A DNA stretch of 64,000 bases. Origin: Maribacter sp. ACAM166. Lineage in GTDB: Bacteria > Bacteroidota > Bacteroidia > Flavobacteriales > Flavobacteriaceae. The notes under the pieces were generated by a model. The model was not told where the DNA came from. It saw nothing but the letters and a program-made list of their open reading frames with translations, and did not search any database. Made by a program: the position numbers and the translations under genes. The stretch covers positions 1-64,000 of the forward strand of contig NZ_VAUW01000001.1 of NCBI RefSeq assembly GCF_005771495.1, in the 5' to 3' direction. Shown here in pieces: positions 16,823 to 24,906 of this stretch (its first letter is position 1; every line of letters begins with the position of its first letter).

Positions 16823-17488
16823 ATGAATCGTACCATTCCAGTTTTCGGCAGTAGGTTAAGAAATAATATTGTGACGGTTCCAGAAGTGATATCCGAATGT
16901 TCTGGTATACGGGTGTTTGGTCAATCTATTAAATCCTTCATTTTCAGTACAGATGTTGCTATACTTAGAAATACCAATGCGAATGCAATCATTGCAGTTT
17001 ATCCTTTTACCCCGCAACCAGTAATTTCAAATGCATTGATATTAGCTGCAGATAAGCCTATTTTCTGCGGAATAGGAGGTGGAATAACTACAGGGCTACG
17101 ATCTTTAGAATTGGCAATTCATGCAGAGTTTCAAGGTGCGTTGGGTGTTGTATTGAATAAGCCTACTCCGAATAGTCTAATTAGACTTTTGAAAGAAAAG
17201 ATAGACATACCGGTAACGATTACCGTAGTTTCTCAAAAAGATGATATTAAGGGCAGATTACAGGCAGGTGTTGATATTTTTAATGTTTCAGGGGCAGGAA
17301 ATACAGCTGATATTATAAAGAAAATAAGAGATTTAGATTCAGATGTTGCAATTATTGCCACAGGTGGTAAAACAGATGAAACCATAATGCTCGCAATAGA
17401 GGCAGGTGCAAATGCAATTTCGTACACCCCACCGAGTACGGGTGAATTGTTTAAAGAGATTATGGAAAAGTACCGATTAGAAGAATAA
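16823..17488 (+). CDS. Conserved TIM-barrel protein of unknown reaction
   Basis: A 221-residue cytosolic protein. It has the glycine-rich segments of a beta/alpha-barrel: IFCGIGGGITTGLRSLELA at about residues 80-98, GVDIFNVSGAGNTADIIKKI at about 149-168, and IIATGGKTDETIMLAIEAGA at 176-195, the last being a phosphate-binding loop pattern like those of ThiG, HisA/F or KDPG aldolases. I recognise it as a conserved family found also in Firmicutes, usually labelled only hydrolase, but I know of no demonstrated activity. The N-terminal block GSRLRNNIVTVPEVISECSG is distinctive. It has no operon partner here. Confidence 0.7.
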   Translation: MNRTIPVFGSRLRNNIVTVPEVISECSGIRVFGQSIKSFIFSTDVAILRNTNANAIIAVYPFTPQPVISNALILAADKPIFCGIGGGITTGLRSLELAIHAEFQGALGVVLNKPTPNSLIRLLKEKIDIPVTITVVSQKDDIKGRLQAGVDIFNVSGAGNTADIIKKIRDLDSDVAIIATGGKTDETIMLAIEAGANAISYTPPSTGELFKEIMEKYRLEE

Positions 17489-17489
17489 T

Positions 17490-17927
17490 CTAATTAGATA
17501 CGATAACAGTATTTCCACTAAAACGAGCACGGTATTCCAACATGTCATAATACCTTTTTCCATCATCTGGTCGGTTTAAAAGCTGTCCCGTGAAAAGGCT
17601 GTATTCATACTCTTCGCAAGAACAAGTCGCAACTTGGCCATTTAAACTCATGGTAGAGCATTCGTTGGGAGCATGATTTGGGCAACTGGCCTCAAAAGCC
17701 CTAAATTGATCAAAACCTGCATTGATAATAAAAACACCCCGTGTACCAACACCATCACTTTTAACAAAAACAGCACTTCCTGTATTGGTAAGTGGGTTAT
17801 AGCTAGGCAGATTTAAATTGGCGTCAAAACGAAAATTTATCTCCTGTAAATACGGATTTCTAATTGTACCATCATTACTACAGGCAGTGATTATCAATAA
17901 AAATAAGATACTTAATTTACGAATCAT
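17490..17927 (-). CDS. Rieske-like lipoprotein with an incomplete cluster motif
   Basis: A 145-residue lipoprotein (signal MIRKLSILFLLIITAC, lipidated Cys16). The domain from about residue 65 to 140 resembles a Rieske [2Fe-2S] fold. The first ligand pair is present in modified form, C82-P-N-H85, but the second pair, normally CxxH, is C104-E-E-Y107, with extra cysteines at 90 and 102. A standard two-Cys/two-His cluster therefore cannot form; the cysteines may instead make disulfides, or the cluster may be lost. Related Rieske-like lipoproteins are common in Flavobacteriaceae. It is convergent with the TIM-barrel gene (1 base apart) and divergent from greA. Confidence 0.7.
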   Translation of the reverse strand: MIRKLSILFLLIITACSNDGTIRNPYLQEINFRFDANLNLPSYNPLTNTGSAVFVKSDGVGTRGVFIINAGFDQFRAFEASCPNHAPNECSTMSLNGQVATCSCEEYEYSLFTGQLLNRPDDGKRYYDMLEYRARFSGNTVIVSN

Positions 17928-17950
17928 GCTATAATTTTGTTTTGGAGAAC

Positions 17951-17984
17951 TTGAGCAAATGTGCGTAAAAATTATGTATATTTG
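17951..17984 (+). promoter_or_regulatory. Promoter of greA
   Basis: TTG at 17951-17953 and TATATTTG at 17977-17984, 23 bases apart, fit the Bacteroidota -33/-7 pattern. The start of transcription would fall at about 17989-17991, the first bases of the inverted repeat described next. Confidence 0.6.
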
Positions 17985-17988
17985 TGTT

Positions 17989-18035
17989 AAATCCTCTCTT
18001 AAAAAGCCTTGTTAAAAGGCTATTGCAGAGGATTT
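17989..18035 (+). promoter_or_regulatory. Nested inverted repeats in the greA leader
   Basis: AAATCCTCT at 17989-17997 pairs perfectly with AGAGGATTT at 18027-18035; inside it AGCCTT (18005-18010) pairs with AAGGCT (18015-18020). The structure covers almost the whole predicted 5' leader and ends 23 bases before the greA ATG at 18059. It has no T-run, so it is not a simple terminator. It could stabilise the 5' end of the mRNA or affect translation. Confidence 0.55.
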
Positions 18036-18058
18036 GTTTATTTGTAAATCGAGATGTT

Positions 18059-18535
18059 ATGAGTAACGTATCATACTATACTGCTGAAGGGTTAAAAAAA
18101 CTCAGAGCAGAACTTAATCACTTTAGGGACATAGAGCGACCTAAGGCTTCTGAAGCAATTGCTGAAGCAAGAGATAAGGGTGATCTTTCCGAAAATGCTG
18201 AATATGACGCTGCAAAAGAGGCGCAGGGTCTTCTTGAGATGAAAATTGCAAAATTAGAAAATACCGTTGCCAATGCGCGGTTGATTGACGAATCACAATT
18301 AGATACTTCTAAGGTATTGGTACTCTCAAGTGTGCGGTTAAAAAATAAAAACACTAGTATGGAGATGACCTATAAATTGGTAGCTGAAAGCGAGGCCGAT
18401 TTAAAAACGGGGAAAATCTCGGTCAATTCTCCGATTGGTAAAGGTTTATTGGGTAAAAAAGTGGGCGACACTGCAGAAATCATTGTGCCTAGTGGCGCTA
18501 TTAAATTTGAAATTCTTGAGATTACAAGAGGTTAG
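18059..18535 (+). CDS. greA: Transcription elongation factor GreA
   Basis: A 158-residue cytosolic factor that enters the secondary channel of RNA polymerase and stimulates cleavage of backtracked RNA. The coiled-coil tip signature EARDKGDLSENAEYDAAKE at about residues 37-55 contains the catalytic acidic pair; the C-terminal FKBP-like domain ends with KFEILEITRG, and SPIGKGLLGKKVGD is the usual family block. The frame is open upstream to 17984, but the ATG at 18059 (MSNVSYYTAEGLKKLRAEL) matches the family start and follows the structured leader. The HIT gene lies 75 bases downstream beyond a terminator. Confidence 0.97.
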   Translation: MSNVSYYTAEGLKKLRAELNHFRDIERPKASEAIAEARDKGDLSENAEYDAAKEAQGLLEMKIAKLENTVANARLIDESQLDTSKVLVLSSVRLKNKNTSMEMTYKLVAESEADLKTGKISVNSPIGKGLLGKKVGDTAEIIVPSGAIKFEILEITRG

Positions 18536-18555
18536 ATTTTAAAATAACTATATTT

Positions 18556-18588
18556 AATCCTGTCCTTATATAAGGACAGGATTTTTTA
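18556..18588 (+). terminator. Terminator after greA
   Basis: Stem AATCCTGTCCTTA / TAAGGACAGGATT, 13 bp with a minimal loop (TA), followed by TTTTTA. Confidence 0.85.
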
Positions 18589-18610
18589 TTTATGTTATAA
18601 ACATGAAATT

Positions 18611-19003
18611 ATGTCAACTATTTTTACCAAAATTATAAATGGAGAAATACCTTGCTTTAAGGTAGCCGAAGATGCCAATTTTTTGGCATTTTTAGATATT
18701 AACCCCAACGCTAAAGGGCATACGCTTTGTATTCCAAAAAAGGAAGTGAACAAAATTTTGGACTTAGATGAGGAAACTTATATGGGTCTAATGCTATTTT
18801 CAAGAAAGGTCGGTAAGGCACTTGAGAAAACGGTTGACTGCAAACGTGTAGGTATAACCGTAATAGGTTTAGAGGTACCTCATGTACATGTGCATTTAAT
18901 TCCATTAAACGAAATGAAAGACGCAAGTTTTCAACATAAAGTAAATCTAACCGACGAAGAATTCAACAATTTAGCAACGGCGATTAATGCTAAAATTGAA
19001 TAG
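18611..19003 (+). CDS. HIT family nucleotide hydrolase
   Basis: A 130-residue protein with the histidine triad HVHVHLIP at residues 91-98 (His91, His93, His95) and the N-terminal IFTKIINGEIPCFKVAED block. Proteins of this size belong to the Hint branch, which hydrolyses adenosine 5'-phosphoramidates and related nucleotides. A usual fourth-position histidine of Hint is present only as part of the triad, and the segment before it reads GLEVPHVHVH. The gene follows greA on the same strand and overlaps the last 14 bases of the convergent zinc-ribbon membrane protein gene. Confidence 0.93.
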   Translation: MSTIFTKIINGEIPCFKVAEDANFLAFLDINPNAKGHTLCIPKKEVNKILDLDEETYMGLMLFSRKVGKALEKTVDCKRVGITVIGLEVPHVHVHLIPLNEMKDASFQHKVNLTDEEFNNLATAINAKIE

Positions 19004-19346
19004 CACCAGATAAAAACAAATAAATAGTACCAGTAACTAATGCTAATAAGAACAGCATTAATCCATAAAAAAGTAAGGTTGGTTTAGATGACTTTTCAGC
19101 AGGTACTGCTGTTTTTTGATAGTATGAGACCATACGTTCTAAATCTTCTGTCCAGCTCACTGGGTAAATAGTAGTTTGGCACGTATTGCAAACCAATTTA
19201 TGGCTCAAATCACCAGTAGTTTTGTGAAATAGGCTTCCGAAGGTGTGTTTTTGATAAAAGGTAAGGTTTAAATCTTGGTTGAAACACTCCGGACAGTTGT
19301 TGTTCAGATTTGCTTCCTTAATAACAATTAGTTTTTCCTTTACCAT
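18990..19346 (-). CDS. Zinc-ribbon protein with C-terminal membrane anchor
   Basis: A 118-residue protein. Residues 18-54 hold two Cys pairs, CPEC (18-21) and CNTC (53-56), forming a probable zinc ribbon; a single hydrophobic segment at about residues 91-114 anchors it in the membrane with the ribbon in the cytoplasm. The family is conserved in Flavobacteriaceae without a known role. It starts 3 bases after the stop of the sensor kinase gene on the same strand, so the two are likely co-expressed. Its 3' end overlaps the convergent HIT gene by 14 bases. Confidence 0.7.
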   Translation of the reverse strand: MVKEKLIVIKEANLNNNCPECFNQDLNLTFYQKHTFGSLFHKTTGDLSHKLVCNTCQTTIYPVSWTEDLERMVSYYQKTAVPAEKSSKPTLLFYGLMLFLLALVTGTIYLFLSGAIQF

Positions 19347-19349
19347 AAA

Positions 19350-20498
19350 TCAATGTAACACTTTTAGTGATATTTGCATAATGGTACCTTCTTTGCCAGA
19401 TGATAGCACCTTTATTTTACCATCATGATATTCTTCAACAATACGCTTAACTAAAGAAAGACCAAGACCCCAACCTCTTTTTTTAGAGGTGAAACCCGGT
19501 GTAAAGATACTACTATAGTTGCTTTTAAGAATACCATGTCCTGTATCTGCAATCAAAATGTTCACATATTTACCGTCGGGTACAATTTCAATGGCAATAC
19601 TACCTTTACCACGCATAGCATCTATTCCATTTTTAACTAAATTCTCAATAGTCCAATTGTATAGTGAGCTATTTAACAGTACCGGCAGTTTATCCACCTT
19701 TGTTTGCAGCGAAAAATGAATCAGTTTAGAGCTTCTCCTTTTTAAATAGTCGTAAGCATCTTGGGTTTCTTTGACAATGTCACTTTCTACTAATTTAGGT
19801 AAAGATCCTATTTTAGAAAACCGTTCGGTTATCGTTAGTAGTCGATCAATATCTTTTTCAATCTCTTTGGTAATACTCGGGTTAATCGATTCAGTTTTTA
19901 ATAATTCATTCCAACCCAAAAGAGAAGATAAAGGTGTTCCTATTTGATGGGCTGTTTCTTTGGCCATACCAGCCCAGAGCTTATTTTGTTCAGCAGCTTT
20001 GGTAGTTTTGAAGAGGAAGTAAATAACCGCAGCAAAAAGGAAAATAATGAGCAGTAAAGCAATGGGATAAAACTTTAATTTGTTCAATACATCAGAATTA
20101 CCATAATAAAGTGTTGCCAAATGTTCTCCTTGTTGATCTATAGATATAGGGGTGTTCTCATTTTTGAATTGGTTTAATTGTTTTTGTATAAAAAGAGAGT
20201 CATCTACTTTGGTGGGAGGGAAATTATTGACCCTAATAGACTTGTCCTTATTAATAAGAATCATAGGGGTAGAGGTGTTGTTTTGAAAGACTTTTAAATG
20301 CAGGCTTCCCAAATCTACAGTTTCAGAAGATTGTAAAAACTCTGATTGCGCCGTAGCCCAAATTTCCATTTTTAAGCGTTCTTCTTCCTTAAACTGTTTA
20401 AAAAAACTATTCGTGTTCCATAAGATGAGACTCACTACAGCAAAGGAGCCTATCAATAGAAAAATGTTGGAAATCTTGTTTTTAGGAATAAAGTTCAT
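19350..20498 (-). CDS. Membrane sensor histidine kinase
   Basis: A 382-residue kinase when started at MNFIPKNKIS (20498); the frame extends to 20531. Two transmembrane segments (about residues 11-28 and 145-163) enclose a periplasmic sensor region of about 110 residues. The phospho-acceptor is His184 in KETAHQIGTPLSSLLGW, followed by an N-box (ENLVKNGIDAM), G1 box (ADTGHGI) and G2 box (SKKRGWGLGLSLVKRI), so the HATPase domain is complete. No response regulator is adjacent, only the zinc-ribbon membrane protein, so its partner must be elsewhere. The signal is unknown. Confidence 0.9.
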   Translation of the reverse strand: MNFIPKNKISNIFLLIGSFAVVSLILWNTNSFFKQFKEEERLKMEIWATAQSEFLQSSETVDLGSLHLKVFQNNTSTPMILINKDKSIRVNNFPPTKVDDSLFIQKQLNQFKNENTPISIDQQGEHLATLYYGNSDVLNKLKFYPIALLLIIFLFAAVIYFLFKTTKAAEQNKLWAGMAKETAHQIGTPLSSLLGWNELLKTESINPSITKEIEKDIDRLLTITERFSKIGSLPKLVESDIVKETQDAYDYLKRRSSKLIHFSLQTKVDKLPVLLNSSLYNWTIENLVKNGIDAMRGKGSIAIEIVPDGKYVNILIADTGHGILKSNYSSIFTPGFTSKKRGWGLGLSLVKRIVEEYHDGKIKVLSSGKEGTIMQISLKVLH

Positions 20499-20624
20499 CC
20501 AATTGCTTTCTAATATTAAGGATAACCCCAAATGTAAATAATTGTTGTGTGGTTATCTATCTAGCTAGTTTTATAACCGCATCATTTTATGTATTTTTGA
20601 CCTTTATTGTAAAAAGAGTTCAAC

Positions 20625-20999
20625 ATGGAAATAGAAGGAAAAGTTAAATTGATTGGAGAAGCCCAAACCTTTGGTTCTAATGGGTTTAGAAAAAGAGAAT
20701 TGGTAGTGACTACAGATGAACAATATCCACAACATATTATGGTTGAGTTTGTTCAGGATAAGTGTGATCTATTGAATAGCTATGGTGTAGGACAAGATGT
20801 AAAAGTCAGCATTAACTTAAGGGGTAGGGAATGGACTAATCCTCAAGGACAGGTAAAATATTTTAATTCTATTCAAGGATGGCGTATAGAGAACGTATCT
20901 CAATCGCAACCAGAAGGGATGCCGCCGGTACCACCAATGGAGGCTTTTGAACCAGCTGACAAGTTAAACGAAGAAGATCATGATGATCTTCCTTTTTAA
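20625..20999 (+). CDS. DUF3127 family protein
   Basis: A 124-residue protein with the DUF3127 domain over residues 1-95: KLIGEAQTFGSNGFRKRELV at the start and GREWTNPQGQVKYFNSIQGW in the middle. The fold is expected to be an OB-like beta-barrel, and the protein ends with an acidic tail HDDLPF that is strikingly like the C-terminal acidic tip of single-stranded DNA-binding proteins. No direct function is established. A TATTTTTG -7 box is at 20592-20599. The gene is monocistronic and ended by the hairpin at 21046-21083. Confidence 0.82.
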   Translation: MEIEGKVKLIGEAQTFGSNGFRKRELVVTTDEQYPQHIMVEFVQDKCDLLNSYGVGQDVKVSINLRGREWTNPQGQVKYFNSIQGWRIENVSQSQPEGMPPVPPMEAFEPADKLNEEDHDDLPF

Positions 21000-21045
21000 G
21001 TGGCTTAGAAGATTATAAGAGAGATTAATGCTCTTTTAATAAATA

Positions 21046-21083
21046 AAAACTTGTTTAACTTAAGCGGTTAAACAAGTTTTTTG
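21046..21083 (+). terminator. Terminator after the DUF3127 gene
   Basis: Stem AAAACTTGTTTAAC / GTTAAACAAGTTTT with a short loop TTAAGCG, followed by TTTGTTTTTT. It separates DUF3127 from aat. Confidence 0.85.
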
Positions 21084-21117
21084 TTTTTTGACTTTTTAAT
21101 TAATTTAAAAATAAAGA

Positions 21118-21771
21118 GTGACAAGGCCCCAGCACCGATTATTTTATTTGACGGATGCCATCGTATTCCCTCCAGTAGATACTGCAAATGCAGAGGGTCT
21201 GTTGGCGGTTGGCGGTGATCTTTCATCTGATCGTTTATTGGCAGCGTATCAAAAGGGCATATTCCCATGGTTTAATACTGATTCTCTTATTTTATGGTGG
21301 AGTCCAGATCCGAGAATGGTACTCTATCCTGATCAAATAAAAATCTCGAAAAGTATGAGAAAGGTTCTTCGAAACGAGCAGTTTAGATTAACAAAGAATA
21401 CATCTTTTCAAAAAGTTTTGGAGCATTGTTCTTCTGTAAAAAGAGAAGGGCAAGATGGCACATGGATTACGGAAGATATGAAGAATGCATATATTGAATT
21501 ACACAAAAGAGGTGTCGCCACATCATATGAGGTTTGGGAAGGCAGCAATTTAGTTGGTGGTTTATACGGGGTCGATTTAGGGTATATTTTTTGTGGAGAA
21601 AGTATGTTCAGCCTAACATCAAATGCTTCTAAGTTCGCCTTTATTAAGTTGGCAGAAGAACTGCAGGAAAAAGGGTGTAAGCTTATAGATTGTCAATTAT
21701 ATACAGAACATTTAGCAAGTTTAGGGGCACATGAAATATCCCGAAAAGAATTTATCAAGTATTTAAAGTGA
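21118..21771 (+). CDS. aat: Leucyl/phenylalanyl-tRNA-protein transferase
   Basis: A 217-residue cytosolic enzyme that adds Leu or Phe to N-terminal Arg or Lys of proteins, making them N-degrons for ClpS/ClpAP. The family block GLLAVGGDLSSDRLLAAYQK is at about residues 27-46, followed by GIFPWFNTDSLILWWSPDPR, and later GGLYGVDLGYIFCGESMFS. The chosen start is the GTG at 21118; a TTG at 21148 is the only later alternative before the conserved region, so an unusual start codon is required either way. The stop overlaps by 7 bases the stop of the decayed convergent DUF2490 gene. Confidence 0.93.
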   Translation: MTRPQHRLFYLTDAIVFPPVDTANAEGLLAVGGDLSSDRLLAAYQKGIFPWFNTDSLILWWSPDPRMVLYPDQIKISKSMRKVLRNEQFRLTKNTSFQKVLEHCSSVKREGQDGTWITEDMKNAYIELHKRGVATSYEVWEGSNLVGGLYGVDLGYIFCGESMFSLTSNASKFAFIKLAEELQEKGCKLIDCQLYTEHLASLGAHEISRKEFIKYLK

Positions 21772-22420
21772 AATCACCAAGCTGTTTAAAAAGAAGAAAA
21801 CCTCTTGCGTGTTTTGGGTAAAATTCTCCAATTGGTTCTGAAGTCTGAATTGAAATTTAAAACTCTTCAATAATGACCAAACTATTTGCCAGGTAATGCG
21901 ATGGCTGTACTTTCTCTTATACAAAGTAAAGATTCTGTTGTGGCTTACATATGGGGTTCTCCAATATTTAATACCGAGCCATTAAGGGAAATATCCATGG
22001 CAAAACGGTAACAAAACAGGTGTGCAGTATTTGAGGTAAGATGCGTTGTTCAGTCCTAAGCCTACTATCTAAATGGGCTCCTCTATATTTTTAAGTTACA
22101 TTGTAGTGTTTGATAAATCTCAATTCATTTTCCTTTAAAGTTTCAAAGACTTCTCTAAATAGATATTGAATACCAAATCCTAAACTTTTATTCAGGTCTA
22201 TTTTAAATGAAGTAAAATGGGTAAGTTCTACTTGTCTATCCGTTAGTTGGGTCTTTTGGTCCTAGCACAAATAATTGCGTTTGACCAAAGAAAAACTTTT
22301 GTGTGTATAATGCGAAACCTTATCATTAACAGTAGTTTGGGGTTCCAAATAGGCCGTGCTATTGTCCTGCGATGGAGATTAAAAGATTTAACTAAAAGCC
22401 TTTCTACTAGTATAAAACAT
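21763..22420 (-). pseudogene. DUF2490 family outer-membrane protein gene, inactivated by stops and frameshifts
   Basis: The minus strand from the ATG at 22420 to a TAA at 21765-21763 reads as fragments in different frames: TAYLEPQTTVNDKVSHYTHK and DRQVELTHFTSFKIDLNKSL, then GFGIQYLFREVFETLKENEL and LDSRLRTEQR, further on SVLNIGEP and ESLLCIRES, and finally HRITWQIVWSLLKSFKFQFR and ENFTQNTQEVFFFLNSLVIS. This order is that of a DUF2490 protein of about 220 residues, a predicted outer-membrane beta-barrel family. At least two in-frame stops near the start and several frameshifts are seen, so no full product can be made. The start overlaps the 3' end of the intact upstream gene at 22407 by 14 bases, showing a former two-gene operon. 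Confidence 0.75.
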
Positions 22421-22994
22421 GGTTATAATTTGAAGGAAGCGAGGTTTTAATACTTTTTAAATTTCCTTCAGCATCAAATAGAATTTCATAATCCGAATAA
22501 CCTTTATCCTTTTTTCCTATGACTATAACCTCATAGTTGATTGAGGGTAGAATAAGATTTTGAAATGCATTTTTGAAAGTTTTTTCTAAAGAATCATTGT
22601 TTGAACAATATTGCTGTTTTAGTAATTTAATTCGATATTTCGAGAAAGTATTGTTCAAATAAGATTCTATATTAGTATAGGTATCGTTGGGAATATCTAT
22701 AGGTTGTATCAATATTTCAATACCCTCCAAAACTCCATCACTATTGAATTCTATACTATACCTAAGTTTATCTTTTTTAAATTTGGCTTCAAAACTAACT
22801 CTTGTGCTATCTGTTTCCTGATAAAATTTTAAGCGTTTTAATTCCTGAACGTTGTCTTTTATTAATACAAGCGCATCTGGTGGAAACTGCGATTTTCGAA
22901 TACGAAACTCTCGTTCATACTTATATTGTGCAAGGCCATAGTTACAGCAGAAAAATAAAGAGGCAAATATAACGAGTATAAATTTTTTTTTCAA
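22407..22994 (-). CDS. Secreted protein of unknown function (former partner of DUF2490 gene)
   Basis: A 195-residue protein with a signal peptide ending near GLAQ (residues 19-22). The mature part alternates charged helices and strands and carries repeated PepSY-like features, for example RYSIEFNSDGVLEGIEILIQ and YEILFDAEGNLKSIKTSLPS, the second resembling the DxxGxL turn of PepSY/BLIP-like domains. It is intact, unlike the downstream DUF2490 gene that begins within its last codons. If the pair works together, the loss of the barrel partner may have left this gene without function. Confidence 0.65.
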   Translation of the reverse strand: MKKKFILVIFASLFFCCNYGLAQYKYEREFRIRKSQFPPDALVLIKDNVQELKRLKFYQETDSTRVSFEAKFKKDKLRYSIEFNSDGVLEGIEILIQPIDIPNDTYTNIESYLNNTFSKYRIKLLKQQYCSNNDSLEKTFKNAFQNLILPSINYEVIVIGKKDKGYSDYEILFDAEGNLKSIKTSLPSNYNHVLY

Positions 22995-23012
22995 ATCTTA
23001 CTTTATTGGCAA

Positions 23013-23576
23013 TTAGACTTTGGTATACTTAAAGCAACTGATCTCATGGTCATTGACCATGCCAGTGGCTTGCATAAAGGCATAGACTATGGTGCTGCCT
23101 ACAAATTTAAAACCACGCTTTTTTAAATCTTTGCTTATGGCATCTGATAGTGGTGTATTTGCAGGAGCTTCTTTATAATTTAGAACCTTGTTTTGTATTT
23201 GCGTACCGTTTACGAAACCCCAGATGTATTCGCTGAAACTGTCAAATTCTTTTTGGATTTTTATAAAGGCACTTGCATTGCTTACGGTGGCACGAACTTT
23301 TAATTTGTTTCTGATGATGCCTTCATCCTGCAATAAATCGAGAATTTTTGTTTCAGAGTATTTAGCAATTTTCTTATAATCGAAATTATCAAAAGCTTTC
23401 CTAAAATTTTCACGTTTGCGAAGAATGGTAATCCAACTTAAGCCTGCTTGAAATGTTTCTAAGACTAAAAACTCAAAAAAAAGGTCGTCGTCTTTTATTG
23501 GAACGCCCCATTCCATATCATGATAAGCTTCATAAAGTGTATCGCCCTTACACCAACCACATCGATTTTCTTCCAT
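23013..23576 (-). CDS. tag: DNA-3-methyladenine glycosylase I
   Basis: A 187-residue base-excision repair enzyme that removes 3-methyladenine from alkylated DNA. The N-terminal zinc region CGWCKGDTLYEAYHDMEWGV (residues 6-25) and the HhH-core segments FEFLVLETFQAGLSWITIL and KKRGFKFVGSTIVYAFMQAT are diagnostic; the distal zinc ligands His176 and Cys180 occur in NDHEISCF. Length is that of E. coli Tag. It lies 18 bases downstream of nothing in an operon: the SbtA-type transporter gene upstream ends 35 bases before its start, so weak co-transcription is possible. Confidence 0.96.
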   Translation of the reverse strand: MEENRCGWCKGDTLYEAYHDMEWGVPIKDDDLFFEFLVLETFQAGLSWITILRKRENFRKAFDNFDYKKIAKYSETKILDLLQDEGIIRNKLKVRATVSNASAFIKIQKEFDSFSEYIWGFVNGTQIQNKVLNYKEAPANTPLSDAISKDLKKRGFKFVGSTIVYAFMQATGMVNDHEISCFKYTKV

Positions 23577-23611
23577 GATTTAAAAGTAATATATATTGGT
23601 ATACGGTCAAA

Positions 23612-24574
23612 TTAAAATGCGTTTACGATATACAGATAAAGAGGCATGCCAAGAGTAATATTGAATGGGAACGTAATAGCCAATGCCATGGGTAAATATA
23701 AACTCGGATTCGCCTTTGGTGCGGCTAATTTCATAGCAGCTGGCACAGCAATATAAGAAGCACTAGCAGCTAGAATGGCAAACAAAAATCGATCTCCAAT
23801 ACTATCAGTGAATAATGAACTTATAACAGCCACCAAACTGCCGTTAATTAACGGGATAATTATAGCAAACAAGAACACAAACCAGCCTTTTTTTAGAAAA
23901 TCTGCTAACTTTTTACCACTTGTAATCCCCATATCCAATAAGAAAACAGCTAAGAATCCTTTGAAAATATCTGTCGTAAAAGGTTCTATACCACTTGCAT
24001 GCTGATCACTTGTCAAAAACCCAATAATTAAACTTCCCATAATTAGTAAAACACTACCATTCGTTAATGAATGTTTAACGACACCATATAATGAAATTTT
24101 ATTTTTTTTATTTTTTTGAAAGTATGACATTAATAAAACGCCAATGATAATGGAAGGTGCTTCCATTAGTGCCATAACCGCAACCATATGGCCGCCAAAT
24201 TCTATTTGTTCCATTTCTAAAAAGGAAACAGCCGTTACGAATGTTACAGCGCTAACAGATCCATACGAAGCAGCAATTGCACCAGAGTTTGCCACACTGA
24301 ATTTTCTTCTCAAAATAAAGTAAGTATATATTGGGACTGAAAGTGCTAAAAAAACCCCGAATAAAAGCGACCATAAAATCTCTAAATCTAAATTACTATG
24401 AGAAAGTTCCATTCCACCTTTAAAACCTATTGAAAACATAAGGTAGAGGGAAATAAATTTTGATGAATTAGGAGGAATTTCTAAGTCGCTCTTTAATTGA
24501 ACGGCAATAATACCTAGAAAGAAAAAAAGCAATGCCGGGTTGGTCAAGTTATCTAACAGCAGATGTAAATCCAT
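23612..24574 (-). CDS. SbtA-type sodium-dependent bicarbonate transporter
   Basis: A 320-residue inner-membrane protein with about ten hydrophobic segments in two inverted halves. It matches the SbtA (DUF897) family: LLDNLTNPALLFFFLGIIAV at the N-terminus, YLMFSIGFKGGMEL in the first half, ANSGAIAASYGSVSAVTFVT near the middle and the second-half counterpart SASYIAVPAAMKLAAPKANP. In cyanobacteria SbtA is a high-affinity Na+/HCO3- symporter gated by the PII-like protein SbtB. Here a CutA-like protein (PII-like fold) and a LysR regulator are encoded within 2 kb. In a heterotroph it may supply bicarbonate for anaplerotic carboxylation, which is inference. Confidence 0.88.
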   Translation of the reverse strand: MDLHLLLDNLTNPALLFFFLGIIAVQLKSDLEIPPNSSKFISLYLMFSIGFKGGMELSHSNLDLEILWSLLFGVFLALSVPIYTYFILRRKFSVANSGAIAASYGSVSAVTFVTAVSFLEMEQIEFGGHMVAVMALMEAPSIIIGVLLMSYFQKNKKNKISLYGVVKHSLTNGSVLLIMGSLIIGFLTSDQHASGIEPFTTDIFKGFLAVFLLDMGITSGKKLADFLKKGWFVFLFAIIIPLINGSLVAVISSLFTDSIGDRFLFAILAASASYIAVPAAMKLAAPKANPSLYLPMALAITFPFNITLGMPLYLYIVNAF

Positions 24575-24906
24575 GAAAATGGTCTATAATAAGGAGGATT
24601 GAGTAAAAATCGGAGTGGGTGATTTGAGGACAAAGGTTTCGCTTAATTGGAAATAAAAAGACTCCTTTTTCTGATATGGTCTAAGTTCAAGTTATAAGTG
24701 AAATACGACATCAATTTAGGTTACCTAGTGTTCTTATTAGCAAATTATACCATATACTTAGGCAGGCGAATAATTATTTGTCAAAAATGGTTATTGCATT
24801 TATAAAAAGTTTAGACCTATCATATCACCATAAAAAGCTTAGGACTAGAAAAAATTATATCCTTTGTTCATGAATTGATGTTATACTGAACTAACCCTGT
24901 CAGGTG
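24575..24906. other. 332-base intergenic region upstream of the SbtA-type gene
   Basis: No gene or RNA is recognised. It lies between two minus-strand genes (the 104-residue protein gene at 24907 upstream and the transporter gene downstream) and should hold the transporter promoter. It is long enough for regulator binding by the nearby LysR protein, but I see no clear palindromic T-N11-A box. Confidence 0.5.

Noticed and set aside
22247-22450. 67-codon plus-strand open frame
   Set aside because: It lies opposite the recognisable DUF2490 remnant and the 3' end of the secreted-protein gene.
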